Positions 18,790-30,113 of a stretch of DNA of 64,000 bases are shown here, in pieces. The DNA lies in contig NZ_JADMKU010000009.1 in NCBI RefSeq assembly GCF_018219815.1, positions 62,001 to 126,000 of the forward strand, given 5' to 3'. This DNA comes from Thalassovita aquimarina (GTDB lineage: Bacteria > Pseudomonadota > Alphaproteobacteria > Rhodobacterales > Rhodobacteraceae). The notes under the pieces are model-generated. The model made no database searches and was not told the origin of the DNA. It saw nothing but the letters and a program-made list of their open reading frames with translations. Position numbers and translations under genes: made by a program. Each line of letters begins with the position of its first letter. The stretch's first letter is position 1.

Positions 18790-19321
18790 GATCAATCCGA
18801 TGATGATCGCGCCGCCGGTGATCTTCGCCGGTCTGGCGGCGATGTTCTGGATCGGCATGGGGCGGGAAAACCCCGACGAATTGCCCTCGGCCCTGGCCGG
18901 GAAACAGGCTCCGGCGGTGCAGGTCGTGCCGTTGGGGGATGCGCCCGTGTTCGACGATGCCAGCCTGCGCGACGGCAAGGTTAAGCTGGTGAATTTCTGG
19001 GCGTCCTGGTGCGCGCCGTGCCGGGTCGAACACCCCAATCTGGAAAAGCTCGCCGAACAGGGCGTGACAATCTACGGGGTCAATTACAAGGACGAAGCGC
19101 CCAAGGCGCTTGGCTTCCTTGCCGAACTGGGCAATCCCTATGCCGCCCTGGGGGCGGACGAAAGCGGTCGCATGGCGCTGAACTGGGGCGTCTACGGCGT
19201 GCCGGAAACCTATGTGATCGACGGCGAGGGCAACATCCTTATGCGCCATGCCGGACCGATCACCCAGCGGACGCTGGAAGGTGAACTGGGCAAGGCCATC
19301 GCCGAGGCGGCAGGCGACTAG
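18782..19321 (+). CDS. ccmG: Thiol:disulfide interchange protein CcmG (DsbE)
   Basis: This 179-residue, membrane-anchored thioredoxin-like protein has an N-terminal helix (about 7-23) and the redox motif WCAPC (76-80). The family segment YGVPETYVIDGEGNILMRHAGPI follows. It reduces apocytochrome c cysteines before heme attachment. The start overlaps ccmD by 8 bases. Its stop overlaps the converging trkH stop within CTAG. Confidence 0.95.
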   Translation: MARINPMMIAPPVIFAGLAAMFWIGMGRENPDELPSALAGKQAPAVQVVPLGDAPVFDDASLRDGKVKLVNFWASWCAPCRVEHPNLEKLAEQGVTIYGVNYKDEAPKALGFLAELGNPYAALGADESGRMALNWGVYGVPETYVIDGEGNILMRHAGPITQRTLEGELGKAIAEAAGD

Positions 19322-20763
19322 GTCCGCCAGAAGGCCGGGGTGAACAGCACGAAGACCGACAGGATTTCCAGACGCCCCACCAGCATCCCGAAGATCATCA
19401 GCCACTTGGCGGTGGCCGGGAAGGCGTTCAGCGCGCCCGAGCCGCCGACCTCGGGCCCGTAGGCGGGGCCGACATTGGCGATCGCCGTCCAGGCGGCGGT
19501 GAGCGCGGTGGCATTGTGAAGTCCGGTCAGTTCCAGCGCCACGGTCAGCAGCCCGAAGGTCAGCAGGAAGAAGGCGAAGAAGGCGATCACCGAGTTGAAG
19601 ACGTCCTCACCGATCGGCTGTTTCCCCAGCTTGGGCGTGACAACCGAATGCGGGGTCTGGATGCGCCGGAACTGTGCCTTGAGCGCTTCGATCACCACCA
19701 GCCAGCGGAAGATCTTGATCGAACAGCCGGTCGAGGCGGTGCAGCCGCCGACCAGCCCGGCCGCAAGGATGACGGTCAGCGGGAAGGGCCCCCAGCCGGT
19801 GACATCGGCGCTGGAATAGCCGGTGCCGGAAAACAGCGTGACGATATTGAAGGTGGTTTCGCGCAGCACCACCCAGAAATCGCCGGATTCGTGGATCAGC
19901 CGCCAGATCACCACCGCGGCGATGCAATAGGCCGTCCAGCGCAGATAGGTGCGCACCTGCACGTCTTCCCACAGTGGGCGGCTGTGGCCCTGGCTCAGCT
20001 GCACGAAGCGGATGAACGGCATCGAGGCCAGCAGCATGAACACCGCGGACACGTATTCCAGCGGTCCGGAAAAGGCCGCGAAGGAGGCGTCGGAATTGGC
20101 GAAGCCACCCGTGGACATCGTCGACATCGACACCACCGTCGCGTCCAGCGTAGACATGCCCAGAATGCGATAGCAGAGCCAGCAGATCACCGTCAGCAAG
20201 ATATAGGTGCTCAGTAGTGCGCGGGCGATATCGGGCGCGCGCGGCAGAATCTTGCCCAGCGTGTCGAATCCCTCGGAGCGGAAAAACTGCATCCCGCCCA
20301 ACCCCATCACCGGCAGGAAGATCATCGCCACCACGACAATCCCGAGGCCGCCGAGCCATTGCAGGATGCCGCGCCACAGCAGGGTTCCCTGCGGCAGGGA
20401 TTCGATATTTTCGAACACTGTCGATCCGGTGGTCGTCATGCCCGAAACCGCTTCGAAATAGGCATCGGTCAGCCCCACATTCGGTTCGCCGAGGATGAAG
20501 GGCAGGGCCCCGACCAGCGGCAGGTAGGCCCATGTGCCGGTGGTCAGCAGGAACGCTTCGCGGGTGCTGATATCGCGCGACCGCCGGTTATTGGTCGCCA
20601 GCACGACCAGAACGCCGACCAGCAGAGCGAATCCGGCGGTTTCGCCGAAGACAAAGGGGCTTTGATCTCCGCTGGCCCAGTCGAGGATCATGCACGGCAA
20701 CATCGCCAGGCCCATTGCGACGGTGAGATAGCCGTTTATGCGCGTGACCTGACTGTAGTGCAT
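19318..20763 (-). CDS. trkH: TrkH-family potassium uptake protein
   Basis: This 481-residue transporter has the four repeated selectivity-filter regions of the Trk/Ktr superfamily (ASGMTTTGSTVFENIESLP-like, MSTMSTGGFANSDASF, FSGTGYSSADVTGWG, NVGPAYGPEVG). It imports K+ with the NAD-binding subunit TrkA, which is not encoded nearby. The gene stands alone between ccmG (convergent) and an intergenic region with a GC hairpin. Confidence 0.93.
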   Translation of the reverse strand: MHYSQVTRINGYLTVAMGLAMLPCMILDWASGDQSPFVFGETAGFALLVGVLVVLATNNRRSRDISTREAFLLTTGTWAYLPLVGALPFILGEPNVGLTDAYFEAVSGMTTTGSTVFENIESLPQGTLLWRGILQWLGGLGIVVVAMIFLPVMGLGGMQFFRSEGFDTLGKILPRAPDIARALLSTYILLTVICWLCYRILGMSTLDATVVSMSTMSTGGFANSDASFAAFSGPLEYVSAVFMLLASMPFIRFVQLSQGHSRPLWEDVQVRTYLRWTAYCIAAVVIWRLIHESGDFWVVLRETTFNIVTLFSGTGYSSADVTGWGPFPLTVILAAGLVGGCTASTGCSIKIFRWLVVIEALKAQFRRIQTPHSVVTPKLGKQPIGEDVFNSVIAFFAFFLLTFGLLTVALELTGLHNATALTAAWTAIANVGPAYGPEVGGSGALNAFPATAKWLMIFGMLVGRLEILSVFVLFTPAFWRT

Positions 20764-20878
20764 CGCCCGTTTCCCGGTTGTTCGGGCTGAGTTAACGCCT
20801 GCCTGTTGGTAAGGTCCAGAGGGAATAAGAGGTGTCGGGGCGTCCGGTTAGACTGTCGTGTCGACAGCGGCCAGAGAA

Positions 20879-20903
20879 AGGTCCCGGCGCGTGGCCGGGA
20901 CCG
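20879..20903 (-). terminator. Probable terminator after the TM2 gene
   Basis: GGTCCCGGC pairs with GCCGGGACC around a short loop, about 130 bases beyond the TM2 stop on the minus strand, and a T-rich stretch (CTTTCTCT) follows. Confidence 0.45.
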
Positions 20904-21032
20904 CGGTGTTCTTTCGCACGCCTGGCGACGCAACCTGTCGCGCATCACGCCGTCGCGAATGCCGCCATTGTCGATGGTTTCAGCCGCAGCACCGGGGCCG
21001 GTCCTGCGTATCGAGATCTTACCGGCTTGGGA

Positions 21033-21359
21033 TCATTCGGCCGTCAAGAACTGGCTTGTGAAAAACAGACGGAGCGCATCCGCATCCTGTTGGATCATGC
21101 CCGGGATCAGGAACGCGTCCAGCGCGAGCCAGATTCCCGAAGGAACGAGCGTAAAGGTCCCGGCATAGAGCACCAATGTGGTTAGCCCCAACAGCGTCAT
21201 CGCCAGCATGACAATAGCGCTGTTCGTCTTCCCAAGGTAGAAACGATGAACGCCAAGAGTGCCGAGAAACAGCCAAAGCAGATAAGTCCGCCCGGTGGAT
21301 TTCCGTCCGTTGGTAACACGTTGCTCAACCAACATTTTCTGTTCCGTCGACAACACCAT
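21033..21359 (-). CDS. TM2 domain membrane protein
   Basis: This 108-residue protein has the TM2 pattern: a first helix with LLWLFLGTLGVHRFYLGKT, a second hydrophobic hairpin (AIVMLAMTLLGLTTLVLYAG), and an acidic Asp in the following IWLALDAFLIP. TM2 proteins are widespread and functionally undefined in bacteria. It is flanked by non-coding DNA and its base composition is lower in GC than its neighbours. Confidence 0.75.
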   Translation of the reverse strand: MVLSTEQKMLVEQRVTNGRKSTGRTYLLWLFLGTLGVHRFYLGKTNSAIVMLAMTLLGLTTLVLYAGTFTLVPSGIWLALDAFLIPGMIQQDADALRLFFTSQFLTAE

Positions 21360-21470
21360 CTAGTCCTCCCGAATAAATTGTCGAAAACAATCATAGATAG
21401 TTACCAAACTTAATCGAAACTTTAGGGGATGATTTTGCCGCGCTCAATGATTTGCGCATGCTGATTCCGC

Positions 21471-21508
21471 AAAAAAACGAAAAAGCCCCGGCCAGAGGCC
21501 GGGGCTTT
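21471..21508 (-). terminator. Intrinsic terminator after acnA
   Basis: A 12-bp stem (AAAGCCCCGGCC with GGCCGGGGCTTT) has a 3-nt loop. On the minus strand it is followed by TTTTTCGTTTTTTT. Confidence 0.9.
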
Positions 21509-21531
21509 CCCAAGAGTGAGGAAGAGAAGTC

Positions 21532-24276
<2,745 letters not shown>

Positions 24277-24509
24277 AAGATGGCCTCCCTCAGAGCAGGT
24301 GAAAGGGGTGTTGCTGGCGCTGCTTCTGCCCGATAACGCGGCGGCTATCAAGGGGTAGAAGCGGAAAATGTATACCAATGTACACTAAATTCCGCATTCT
24401 TGCCGCGCTCCCCGTACACTCACCGGGGCCTGACGAAACCTTGATTGGTTATTTCAATTGCAAATGCCTAGAACAAGGGTAGCTCAAACGAAGAAAGAAG
24501 TCCCCGCTT

Positions 24510-25208
24510 ATGCGTCGTTTCGTCACTTGGCTTGCCGCTGCTCTGATTTCGTTTTCGTCGCCGGTTCTGGCTGATGATCACCCTGTTGTTGTCGAGCTCT
24601 ATACTTCGCAAGGCTGTTCGTCCTGCCCGCCCGCCGATGCCTATCTTTCCACGCTGGCCGGACGCGAAGACGTGATCGCATTGGCGCTGCATGTGGATTA
24701 CTGGGATTACATCGGCTGGAAGGACGATTTTGCCGATCCGAAATTCACAAAACGGCAGAAAGCCTATGCGATGGCCGCGAATCGCAGGTCGGTCTATACC
24801 CCGCAGATGATCGTGAACGGGGCCGAACACGTGATCGGCAACCATCCGGTCGATGTCGAAGAACTGATCGCCAAACATGCCAAGATGCCGGACCGTGTGT
24901 CGTTGGCGCTGTCGAAACGGGGCGGAGTGCTGTCGATTTCGGCGCATGCAGACCGGGTGATGCCGACGCCTCTCGTGGTGCATCTGGTGCGCTATGAACC
25001 GATGCAGAAGGTGAAAATCCGGGGCGGCGAAAACGCCGGGCGGGATTTGATTTATTCCAATATCGTGACCGAATGGAACCGGTTGGGAGACTGGGATACC
25101 CGGTCGCCGCTGAACCTGCAGGCGCAGGTGCGTGGGGATGACCCGGTGGTGGTGATCCTGCAGGCGCCGGGGCCGGGGCCGATCGTTGCCGCGTCGCGGT
25201 TGCGTTAG
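24510..25208 (+). CDS. DUF1223 thioredoxin-like secreted protein
   Basis: This 232-residue protein has a signal peptide (about 1-21, cleaved near FSSPVLADD) and the DUF1223 core: VELYTSQGCSSCPPADAYL, with a CSSC redox-type motif, then LHVDYWDYIGWKDDFADP. The family is thioredoxin-like and periplasmic, and its substrates are unknown. It is divergent from acnA and converges with the acyltransferase gene 9 bases away. Confidence 0.88.
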   Translation: MRRFVTWLAAALISFSSPVLADDHPVVVELYTSQGCSSCPPADAYLSTLAGREDVIALALHVDYWDYIGWKDDFADPKFTKRQKAYAMAANRRSVYTPQMIVNGAEHVIGNHPVDVEELIAKHAKMPDRVSLALSKRGGVLSISAHADRVMPTPLVVHLVRYEPMQKVKIRGGENAGRDLIYSNIVTEWNRLGDWDTRSPLNLQAQVRGDDPVVVILQAPGPGPIVAASRLR

Positions 25209-25217
25209 GGCATTCCG

Positions 25218-26105
25218 TCAGGGTTTCGCCTTCCAGCGGCGGTGAATCCAGAACCATTGATCCGGATGTTGCCGTATCATCGCTTCCAGCCGGTCGTTGA
25301 ATTGCTGCGTCATTTCCTCGGCGCTGCTATGGGGGATCGGTGTGTCGATATAGGCGGTGAAGCTGATCCCGTCCTCGTTGCGGATGCCGAATGCGGGCAG
25401 GAACAGCGCATCGTATTTCAACGCCAGTTCAGCGGCAGAAAGCGAAGTCATGGCGGGATGGCCGAAGAAGGTCAGCCGCGCGCCCTCGGCGACGTGCTGA
25501 TCCATCAGGAAGGCCACGATATTCCCCTGGCGCAGGAATTTGACCAGTTCGGCCAGGCCGCGCCTTGTGCGGGGATAGACAGGGCTGGAAATGGCGTTCA
25601 GCGCGCGCACCCAGTGGCGGTCGAAATAGATGTTGTCGAGCGGCCGGTACAGGCCCGAGATATTGCCGTATTTCTGCGCCAGCATGGCGCGCACTGCGTC
25701 GTGATTGCCGAAATGACCCGACACCATCATCACCGGGCGCCCCGCCTTGCATGCCTCTTCCAGCGCCGCTGCACCGGGGCCTTCCAGCTTTGTCCCGGCC
25801 ACGTGGCGCCTGAGCGCCTCGCCGGAATAGACTTCGATCAGGGTGCGGCCGAAATTGTCCGGCACCGCGCGGGCCAGGCGATCGACCTCGGATTGAGGAA
25901 GGTCGGGCCAGACCAGTGCCAGGTTCTGGCGCACCCGTTTGTCATAGCCCGCCAGCGGCGCGATCACGCGGGCGAGCAGCCACCCCATCATCGGCACCCG
26001 CCAGCGATAGGGCAGGGCGAGGGTCAGGAACAGCGGCGCGCTCATCACCAGGTTCAGCGCGTACTGCCCGGCGCGGGCCGCGAAAGACAGCTTTTGAGTG
26101 CTCAT
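25218..26105 (-). CDS. LpxL-type lysophospholipid/lipid A acyltransferase
   Basis: This 295-residue protein has an N-terminal membrane segment (about 17-45), then the HXXXXD-type catalytic motif (SGHFGNHDAV) and a downstream MDQHV. This matches the HtrB/LpxL late acyltransferase family, which acylates lipid A precursors or related lipids (some roseobacter members make ornithine lipids). The ATG at 26105 avoids overlap with the preceding EamA gene; 26147 is an alternative. Confidence 0.85.
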   Translation of the reverse strand: MSTQKLSFAARAGQYALNLVMSAPLFLTLALPYRWRVPMMGWLLARVIAPLAGYDKRVRQNLALVWPDLPQSEVDRLARAVPDNFGRTLIEVYSGEALRRHVAGTKLEGPGAAALEEACKAGRPVMMVSGHFGNHDAVRAMLAQKYGNISGLYRPLDNIYFDRHWVRALNAISSPVYPRTRRGLAELVKFLRQGNIVAFLMDQHVAEGARLTFFGHPAMTSLSAAELALKYDALFLPAFGIRNEDGISFTAYIDTPIPHSSAEEMTQQFNDRLEAMIRQHPDQWFWIHRRWKAKP

Positions 26106-26113
26106 CGGAAAGG

Positions 26114-26971
26114 TCAGTCCCGCGCTTGTGAGGTTTCGCGATGCCACACATAGATGCCCGACAGCACGATCACAAGCGCGCCGACCACGGTCCAGAAATC
26201 GGGGTATTCACCGAAGAAGATCATGCCCCAGATGGTGGCGAAGATCAGCCCGACATAGGCGAATGGCGCCAGCATCCCGGCCTCGCCGATCGACAGGGCG
26301 CGGATCAGCAGCAGTTGCGACACGGTGCCGAAAACCGCCAGCATCCCCATCAGGGCGGCGGTGGTCAGGTCGATCGGTTCCCAATGGAACGGCACGATGC
26401 AGCTCAGAAGCACCGCGCCAAAGAGCGTGGTGTACAGCAGCGAGGTCCAGGGGCTTTCGTTCAGTCCGACGTAGCGGGTGACGAGGTTGTAGGCGGAATA
26501 GCTGAAGGCGGCGCCAAGCGGGAACAGCGCGTAGGGCGAAAACACCCCGCTGCCGGGGCGGATGATGATCAGCGCCCCGATCAGCGACGCGGCGATGCCG
26601 AAGGCCCGGCGCGGTCCGATCTTTTCGCCCAGGAACAGCGCGGCGCCCAAGGTGATGATCACCGGGTTGGTGTCCATGATCGCGGTGGCCTCGGCCAGGC
26701 CGATATTGGCGATGCCAAAGAAGAAGAACCCGGTTCCGAACATCAGGAAGACCGACCGCGCCAGTTGCAGGAACGGGTAGCGGGTGCGCGCCACGGTGCC
26801 GAGCCGGGGCAGCACGATCAGGAACACCATCGTCGCCGCGCCGGCATAGCGGGCCCAGACCGCCTGCACCGTGCTGACCCTCTGGCTGATTTCCTTTGCC
26901 GTGGCGTCCATCGCCGCGAAAAAGAAAATCGCCCCGATCATCAGGGCGATGGCTTTGGCGGTTTGCGACAT
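26114..26971 (-). CDS. EamA-family (DMT superfamily) transporter
   Basis: This 285-residue, ten-helix protein has the two EamA repeats. Relatives export amino acids, nucleotides or other metabolites; the substrate is unknown. It starts 3 bases after the nitrile hydratase alpha stop, so it is in the same transcription unit. A role in moving a nitrile or amide-linked metabolite is possible but only inferred from position. Confidence 0.88.
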   Translation of the reverse strand: MSQTAKAIALMIGAIFFFAAMDATAKEISQRVSTVQAVWARYAGAATMVFLIVLPRLGTVARTRYPFLQLARSVFLMFGTGFFFFGIANIGLAEATAIMDTNPVIITLGAALFLGEKIGPRRAFGIAASLIGALIIIRPGSGVFSPYALFPLGAAFSYSAYNLVTRYVGLNESPWTSLLYTTLFGAVLLSCIVPFHWEPIDLTTAALMGMLAVFGTVSQLLLIRALSIGEAGMLAPFAYVGLIFATIWGMIFFGEYPDFWTVVGALVIVLSGIYVWHRETSQARD

Positions 26972-26974
26972 GGT

Positions 26975-27628
26975 TTACTCCGGGTGGCGCGGCAGGCCGG
27001 TGCCGATCATCGAATCGCGGGTGACCAGCGCGGCCAGTTCCGCCGCGCTCATTCCTTCGCTGCCCGGGGGCTGTGCGGGCAGTACGATGTAGCGCATGTC
27101 GGCGGTGCTGTCATGTACCCGGACGGTGGTTTTTTCCGGCAGGGTCAGGCCGAATTCTTCCAGCACCTTGCGCGGTTCGCGCACCGCCCGCGACCGATAG
27201 GCCCGGGTCTTGTACCAATCGGGCGGCAGGCCCAGCAGGTTGCGCGGATAGCACGAACACAGGGTGCAGACGATCAGGTTGTGCACCTCGTCGGTGTTCT
27301 CCACCGCCACCAGGTGCAGCGGCCCGATATCGAAACCCATTTCGCGTGCCGCGTCGCCGGCATTGGCCAACAGCCGCGCCTTGAAACCGGGATCGGTCCA
27401 GGCCCTTGCCACCACCGCCGCGCCATTGATGGGGCTGCGGCTGTCCATCAGGTCAATCTGGGCGGCGATTTCGGCCGGCGTGGTCACGCCCTTTTCGACC
27501 AGCAATTCGCGCACCGCGATTTCCATCCGCTGCCAATAGGTCAGCGGCGTGTCGTTGTCCTGCCGGTAGGGGTGGCCCGAGGGGCTCATGCCTTCGTGGT
27601 GGAAATGGTCGGGATGATCATGGGGCAT
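26975..27628 (-). CDS. Cobalt-type nitrile hydratase alpha subunit (thiocyanate hydrolase gamma-like)
   Basis: This 217-residue metal-binding subunit has the claw motif VCTLCSCYP, with ligands Cys121, Cys124, Ser125 and Cys126. Thr after the first Cys is typical of cobalt enzymes. The conserved downstream blocks PPDWYKTRAYRSRAVREPRKVL and MRYIVLP are present. The N-terminus is His-rich (MPHDHPDHFHHEGMSPSGH), a feature also of thiocyanate hydrolase gamma chains. The enzyme would hydrate nitriles to amides, or thiocyanate. It is the third gene of an operon with two half-beta genes. Confidence 0.88.
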   Translation of the reverse strand: MPHDHPDHFHHEGMSPSGHPYRQDNDTPLTYWQRMEIAVRELLVEKGVTTPAEIAAQIDLMDSRSPINGAAVVARAWTDPGFKARLLANAGDAAREMGFDIGPLHLVAVENTDEVHNLIVCTLCSCYPRNLLGLPPDWYKTRAYRSRAVREPRKVLEEFGLTLPEKTTVRVHDSTADMRYIVLPAQPPGSEGMSAAELAALVTRDSMIGTGLPRHPE

Positions 27629-27893
27629 CGGGGGCCTCCTCCAGCCAGTGGGCGTAAGCCTCGGCATCGACGGTATCTTCGGGGTTTTCGGCCTCGGCCC
27701 CCCAGAGTTCGGCCATGGTGAAACGGACGCGGTACAGCGGTTTCTTTTCCGCCTTGAGCCCGTATGCCAGTTGTTCGGGATTGCCGAATTCGCCGAGCGC
27801 ACGTTCGATCACGCCGGTCTTGCCGCGCAGATAGGCCGGCGCCCGCACGTGACCCGGCGGCATCATCGATTTGACGCGGACACGCTCAGCCAC
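27618..27893 (-). CDS. Nitrile hydratase beta subunit, C-terminal half as a separate protein
   Basis: This 91-residue protein has the SH3-like C-terminal domain of nitrile hydratase beta: RVRVKSMMPPGHVRAPAYLRG, then LYRVRFTMAELWG and a closing DAEAYAHWLEE. The Arg-rich RAPAYLRGKTG normally contacts the oxidised cysteines. GTG at 27893 has AGG six bases upstream and overlaps the N-half stop by 8 bases (GTGGCTGA). ATG at 27908 is an alternative without a Shine-Dalgarno. It overlaps the alpha gene start by 11 bases. Confidence 0.85.
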   Translation of the reverse strand: MAERVRVKSMMPPGHVRAPAYLRGKTGVIERALGEFGNPEQLAYGLKAEKKPLYRVRFTMAELWGAEAENPEDTVDAEAYAHWLEEAPDAP

Positions 27894-28224
27894 CGGTCGC
27901 CTCGCCATAGGTCGGGCCGCGCTTGGCGATGTCATCCATCCGCTGGCCGAGTTCCTCCAGCGTGTAGACGCCACCCTCGATCAGGTTCTGGTTCACCGCG
28001 GCGACCCAGCGTTCGTAGTATGTGTGCTTTTCGAAAGCATCCTCGCCCATGTCCTCCAGCGCGCGGCGCAGACCGTCGACGGTGAACAGGCCCTTGGAGG
28101 AACAGATAACCATCAACGCATCGACACGCTTTTCCCAAAGCGCGAAGTCGTGTTGATCCATGGGGACAGGTCCGGCCTGATCCCCGCCCATGTCATGCCA
28201 GCGGCGTCCGGTAATATCGCTCAT
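27886..28224 (-). CDS. Nitrile hydratase beta subunit, N-terminal half (or activator-like) as a separate protein
   Basis: This 112-residue protein aligns with the N-terminal helical half of nitrile hydratase beta: HDMGG near residues 10-14, DFALWEKRVDALM, DAFEKHTYYERWVAAVNQNLIE, and TLEELGQRM. Small cobalt activators (P14K type) share this fold, so either a beta half or an activator is possible. The separate C-half next door favours a beta half. First gene of the operon. Confidence 0.82.
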   Translation of the reverse strand: MSDITGRRWHDMGGDQAGPVPMDQHDFALWEKRVDALMVICSSKGLFTVDGLRRALEDMGEDAFEKHTYYERWVAAVNQNLIEGGVYTLEELGQRMDDIAKRGPTYGEATGG

Positions 28225-28307
28225 GATGGCGAGGTTAGGGCGCGCGCCAGACGCTGTCCAGCCTTGACGGGCGGATCAGGAAATGACGGGCGGTTGGCGG
28301 TGCGGCC

Positions 28308-28460
28308 TCAGCCGGTGACCTTGGTGCAGCTTTTGCTTTCCGCGTCCCATACCGTGCCATCGGCGCAGGACATCACCTGCTGATGATCTCTGCTGCATTG
28401 GGCAAATGCGGCCAGCGGGGCGGCGGTCAGGACCACGGCGGTCAGAACGATCTTGATCAT
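28308..28460 (-). CDS. Small secreted cysteine-containing protein
   Basis: This 50-residue precursor has a clear signal peptide (MIKIVLTAVVLTAAPLAAFA, cut before QCS). The mature part is about 30 residues with three Cys (CSRD..., MSCADGTVWD, KSCTKVTG), a spacing reminiscent of tiny chitin-binding-like modules. Function is unknown. Its Shine-Dalgarno GGGAG is the last part of the purB terminator stem, 7 bases before the ATG. Confidence 0.7.
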   Translation of the reverse strand: MIKIVLTAVVLTAAPLAAFAQCSRDHQQVMSCADGTVWDAESKSCTKVTG

Positions 28461-28461
28461 G

Positions 28462-28499
28462 AAAAAACTCCCTGCCAAGCGGTGAACCTTGGCAGGGAG
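28462..28499 (-). terminator. purB terminator that contains the ribosome binding site of the next gene
   Basis: CTCCCTGCCAAG pairs perfectly with CTTGGCAGGGAG across an 8-nt loop and is followed by six T, then C and the ATG of the 50-residue gene. The 3' arm supplies the only plausible Shine-Dalgarno for that gene. Confidence 0.88.
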
Positions 28500-28527
28500 C
28501 ATATCACAGGTCGCGGTTTTCGCGAAA

Positions 28528-29835
28528 TCAGGCTTCGCCGAACACCCGCTTGAAGATCGTGTCGACATGCTTGGTGTGGTAGCCCATGTCGAATTTTTCG
28601 TTGATCCCGTCCACGCCGAGCGCCTCGACGACGTCCTTGTCGGCCAGAAGCTGTTCGCGGAAATCGACGCGGTCTTCCCAGACCTTCAAAGCGTTGCGCT
28701 GCACCATCGTGTAGGCGTCTTCGCGCGATACGCCGGCCTGGGTCAGGGCCAGCAGCACGCGCTGCGACATCACCAGACCCGGGAACTTGTTCATGTTGTC
28801 CAGCATGTTGTCGGGGAAGATGAGCATCTTTTCGACGACGCCGGCCAGACGGTTCAGCGCGAAATCCAGCGTCACGGTGGCGTCCGGGCCGATGCCGCGC
28901 TCGACCGAGCTGTGCGAGATGTCGCGTTCGTGCCAGAGTGCCACGTTTTCCATCGCCGGCACCACGGTCATGCGGACCAGGCGGGCCAGACCGGTCAGGT
29001 TTTCGGTCAGAACGGGGTTCTTCTTGTGCGGCATCGCCGACGACCCCTTCTGGCCCATCGAGAAGAATTCCGCGCCTTCCAGAACCTCGGTGCGCTGCAT
29101 GTGGCGAATCTCAATGGCGACGTTTTCGATCGAGCTGGCGATCACGCCCAGCGTGGCAAAGAACATCGCGTGGCGGTCGCGCGGGATCACCTGGGTGGAA
29201 ATCGGTTCCGGCTTCAGGCCCAGCATCTTGCAGACATGTTCTTCGACCGCCGGATCGATATTGGCGAAGGTGCCGACGGCGCCGGAAATCGCGCCGGTGG
29301 CGACTTCGTCGCGGGCAGCCTGCAGGCGGGCCTTGTTGCGGTCCATCTCGGCGTAGAAGCGGGCGAAGGTCAGGCCCATGGTGGTGGGTTCGGCATGGAT
29401 GCCGTGGCTGCGGCCCACGCGCACGGTGTTCTTGTGCTCGAAGGCGCGTTTCTTCAGCGCGGCCAGCACCTTGTCCAGATCGGTCAGCAGGATGTCGGCG
29501 GCGCGCACCAGTTGCACGTTCAGGCAGGTGTCGAGAACGTCCGAAGAGGTCATGCCCTGGTGCACGAAACGGGCTTCTTCGCTACCCACATGTTCGGCCA
29601 GGTGGGTCAGGAAGGCGATGACGTCATGCTTGGTGACCGCTTCGATTTCGTCGATCCGGTCGACGTCGAATTCCACGTCCTTGGCTTTCCAGACGGCTTC
29701 GGCGTTTTCCTTCGGGATCACCCCCAGCTCGGCCTGCGCGTCGCAGGCATGCGCTTCGATTTCGTACCAGATCTTGAACTTGGTTTCGGGCGACCAGATG
29801 GCGACCATTTCAGGACGGGAATAGCGAGGGATCAT
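28528..29835 (-). CDS. purB: Adenylosuccinate lyase
   Basis: This 435-residue fumarase/aspartase-superfamily enzyme acts twice in purine synthesis, releasing fumarate from SAICAR and adenylosuccinate. The signature loop is GSSAMPHKKNP. Other conserved blocks are TSSDVLDTCLNVQ and RSHGIHAEPTTMG. ATG at 29835 has AAGGAA upstream; an in-frame TTG six bases earlier is rejected. The gene ends in a strong terminator. Confidence 0.97.
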   Translation of the reverse strand: MIPRYSRPEMVAIWSPETKFKIWYEIEAHACDAQAELGVIPKENAEAVWKAKDVEFDVDRIDEIEAVTKHDVIAFLTHLAEHVGSEEARFVHQGMTSSDVLDTCLNVQLVRAADILLTDLDKVLAALKKRAFEHKNTVRVGRSHGIHAEPTTMGLTFARFYAEMDRNKARLQAARDEVATGAISGAVGTFANIDPAVEEHVCKMLGLKPEPISTQVIPRDRHAMFFATLGVIASSIENVAIEIRHMQRTEVLEGAEFFSMGQKGSSAMPHKKNPVLTENLTGLARLVRMTVVPAMENVALWHERDISHSSVERGIGPDATVTLDFALNRLAGVVEKMLIFPDNMLDNMNKFPGLVMSQRVLLALTQAGVSREDAYTMVQRNALKVWEDRVDFREQLLADKDVVEALGVDGINEKFDMGYHTKHVDTIFKRVFGEA

Positions 29836-30113
29836 CGTCAATTTCCTTGGAAAGCGGGAGTTCGGGGCAGTCTTTAGCGGCGCGGAGGCATTACAGCAAG
29901 GGCAGGGGCCAAGATATGTCGTCGCATCGGTACCGTTCGTGCCGGCCGAATGTGTGTCCGCAATGTGGGGTGTGCCGGTCGTGCCGCAGGAAAGCTCCTG
30001 TCAATACCTTCGTCCGTTTCCGGGCAGTTCCGGGCGCCGCGGGGGGAGCGCGATTGTCCTCGCACTTGAGCGGCGTGTGGCCGCCGGGATCATTGGCGCG
30101 CGAAAAAGCGGGA

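Noticed and set aside
20764-21032. Small plus-strand frames between trkH and the TM2 gene
   Set aside because: They extend antisense into the TM2 gene, have no recognisable features and lack ribosome binding sites.
27886-27893. Split nitrile hydratase beta as a simple frameshift pseudogene
   Set aside because: The second half has its own start and Shine-Dalgarno, the overlap is tidy, and three-subunit relatives are built the same way; a frameshift is less likely, though not excluded.
29842-30113. A gene in the gap between purB and the glycosidase
   Set aside because: The open frames here are Arg/Cys-rich in both directions with no motif or start signal; treated as non-coding promoter DNA.
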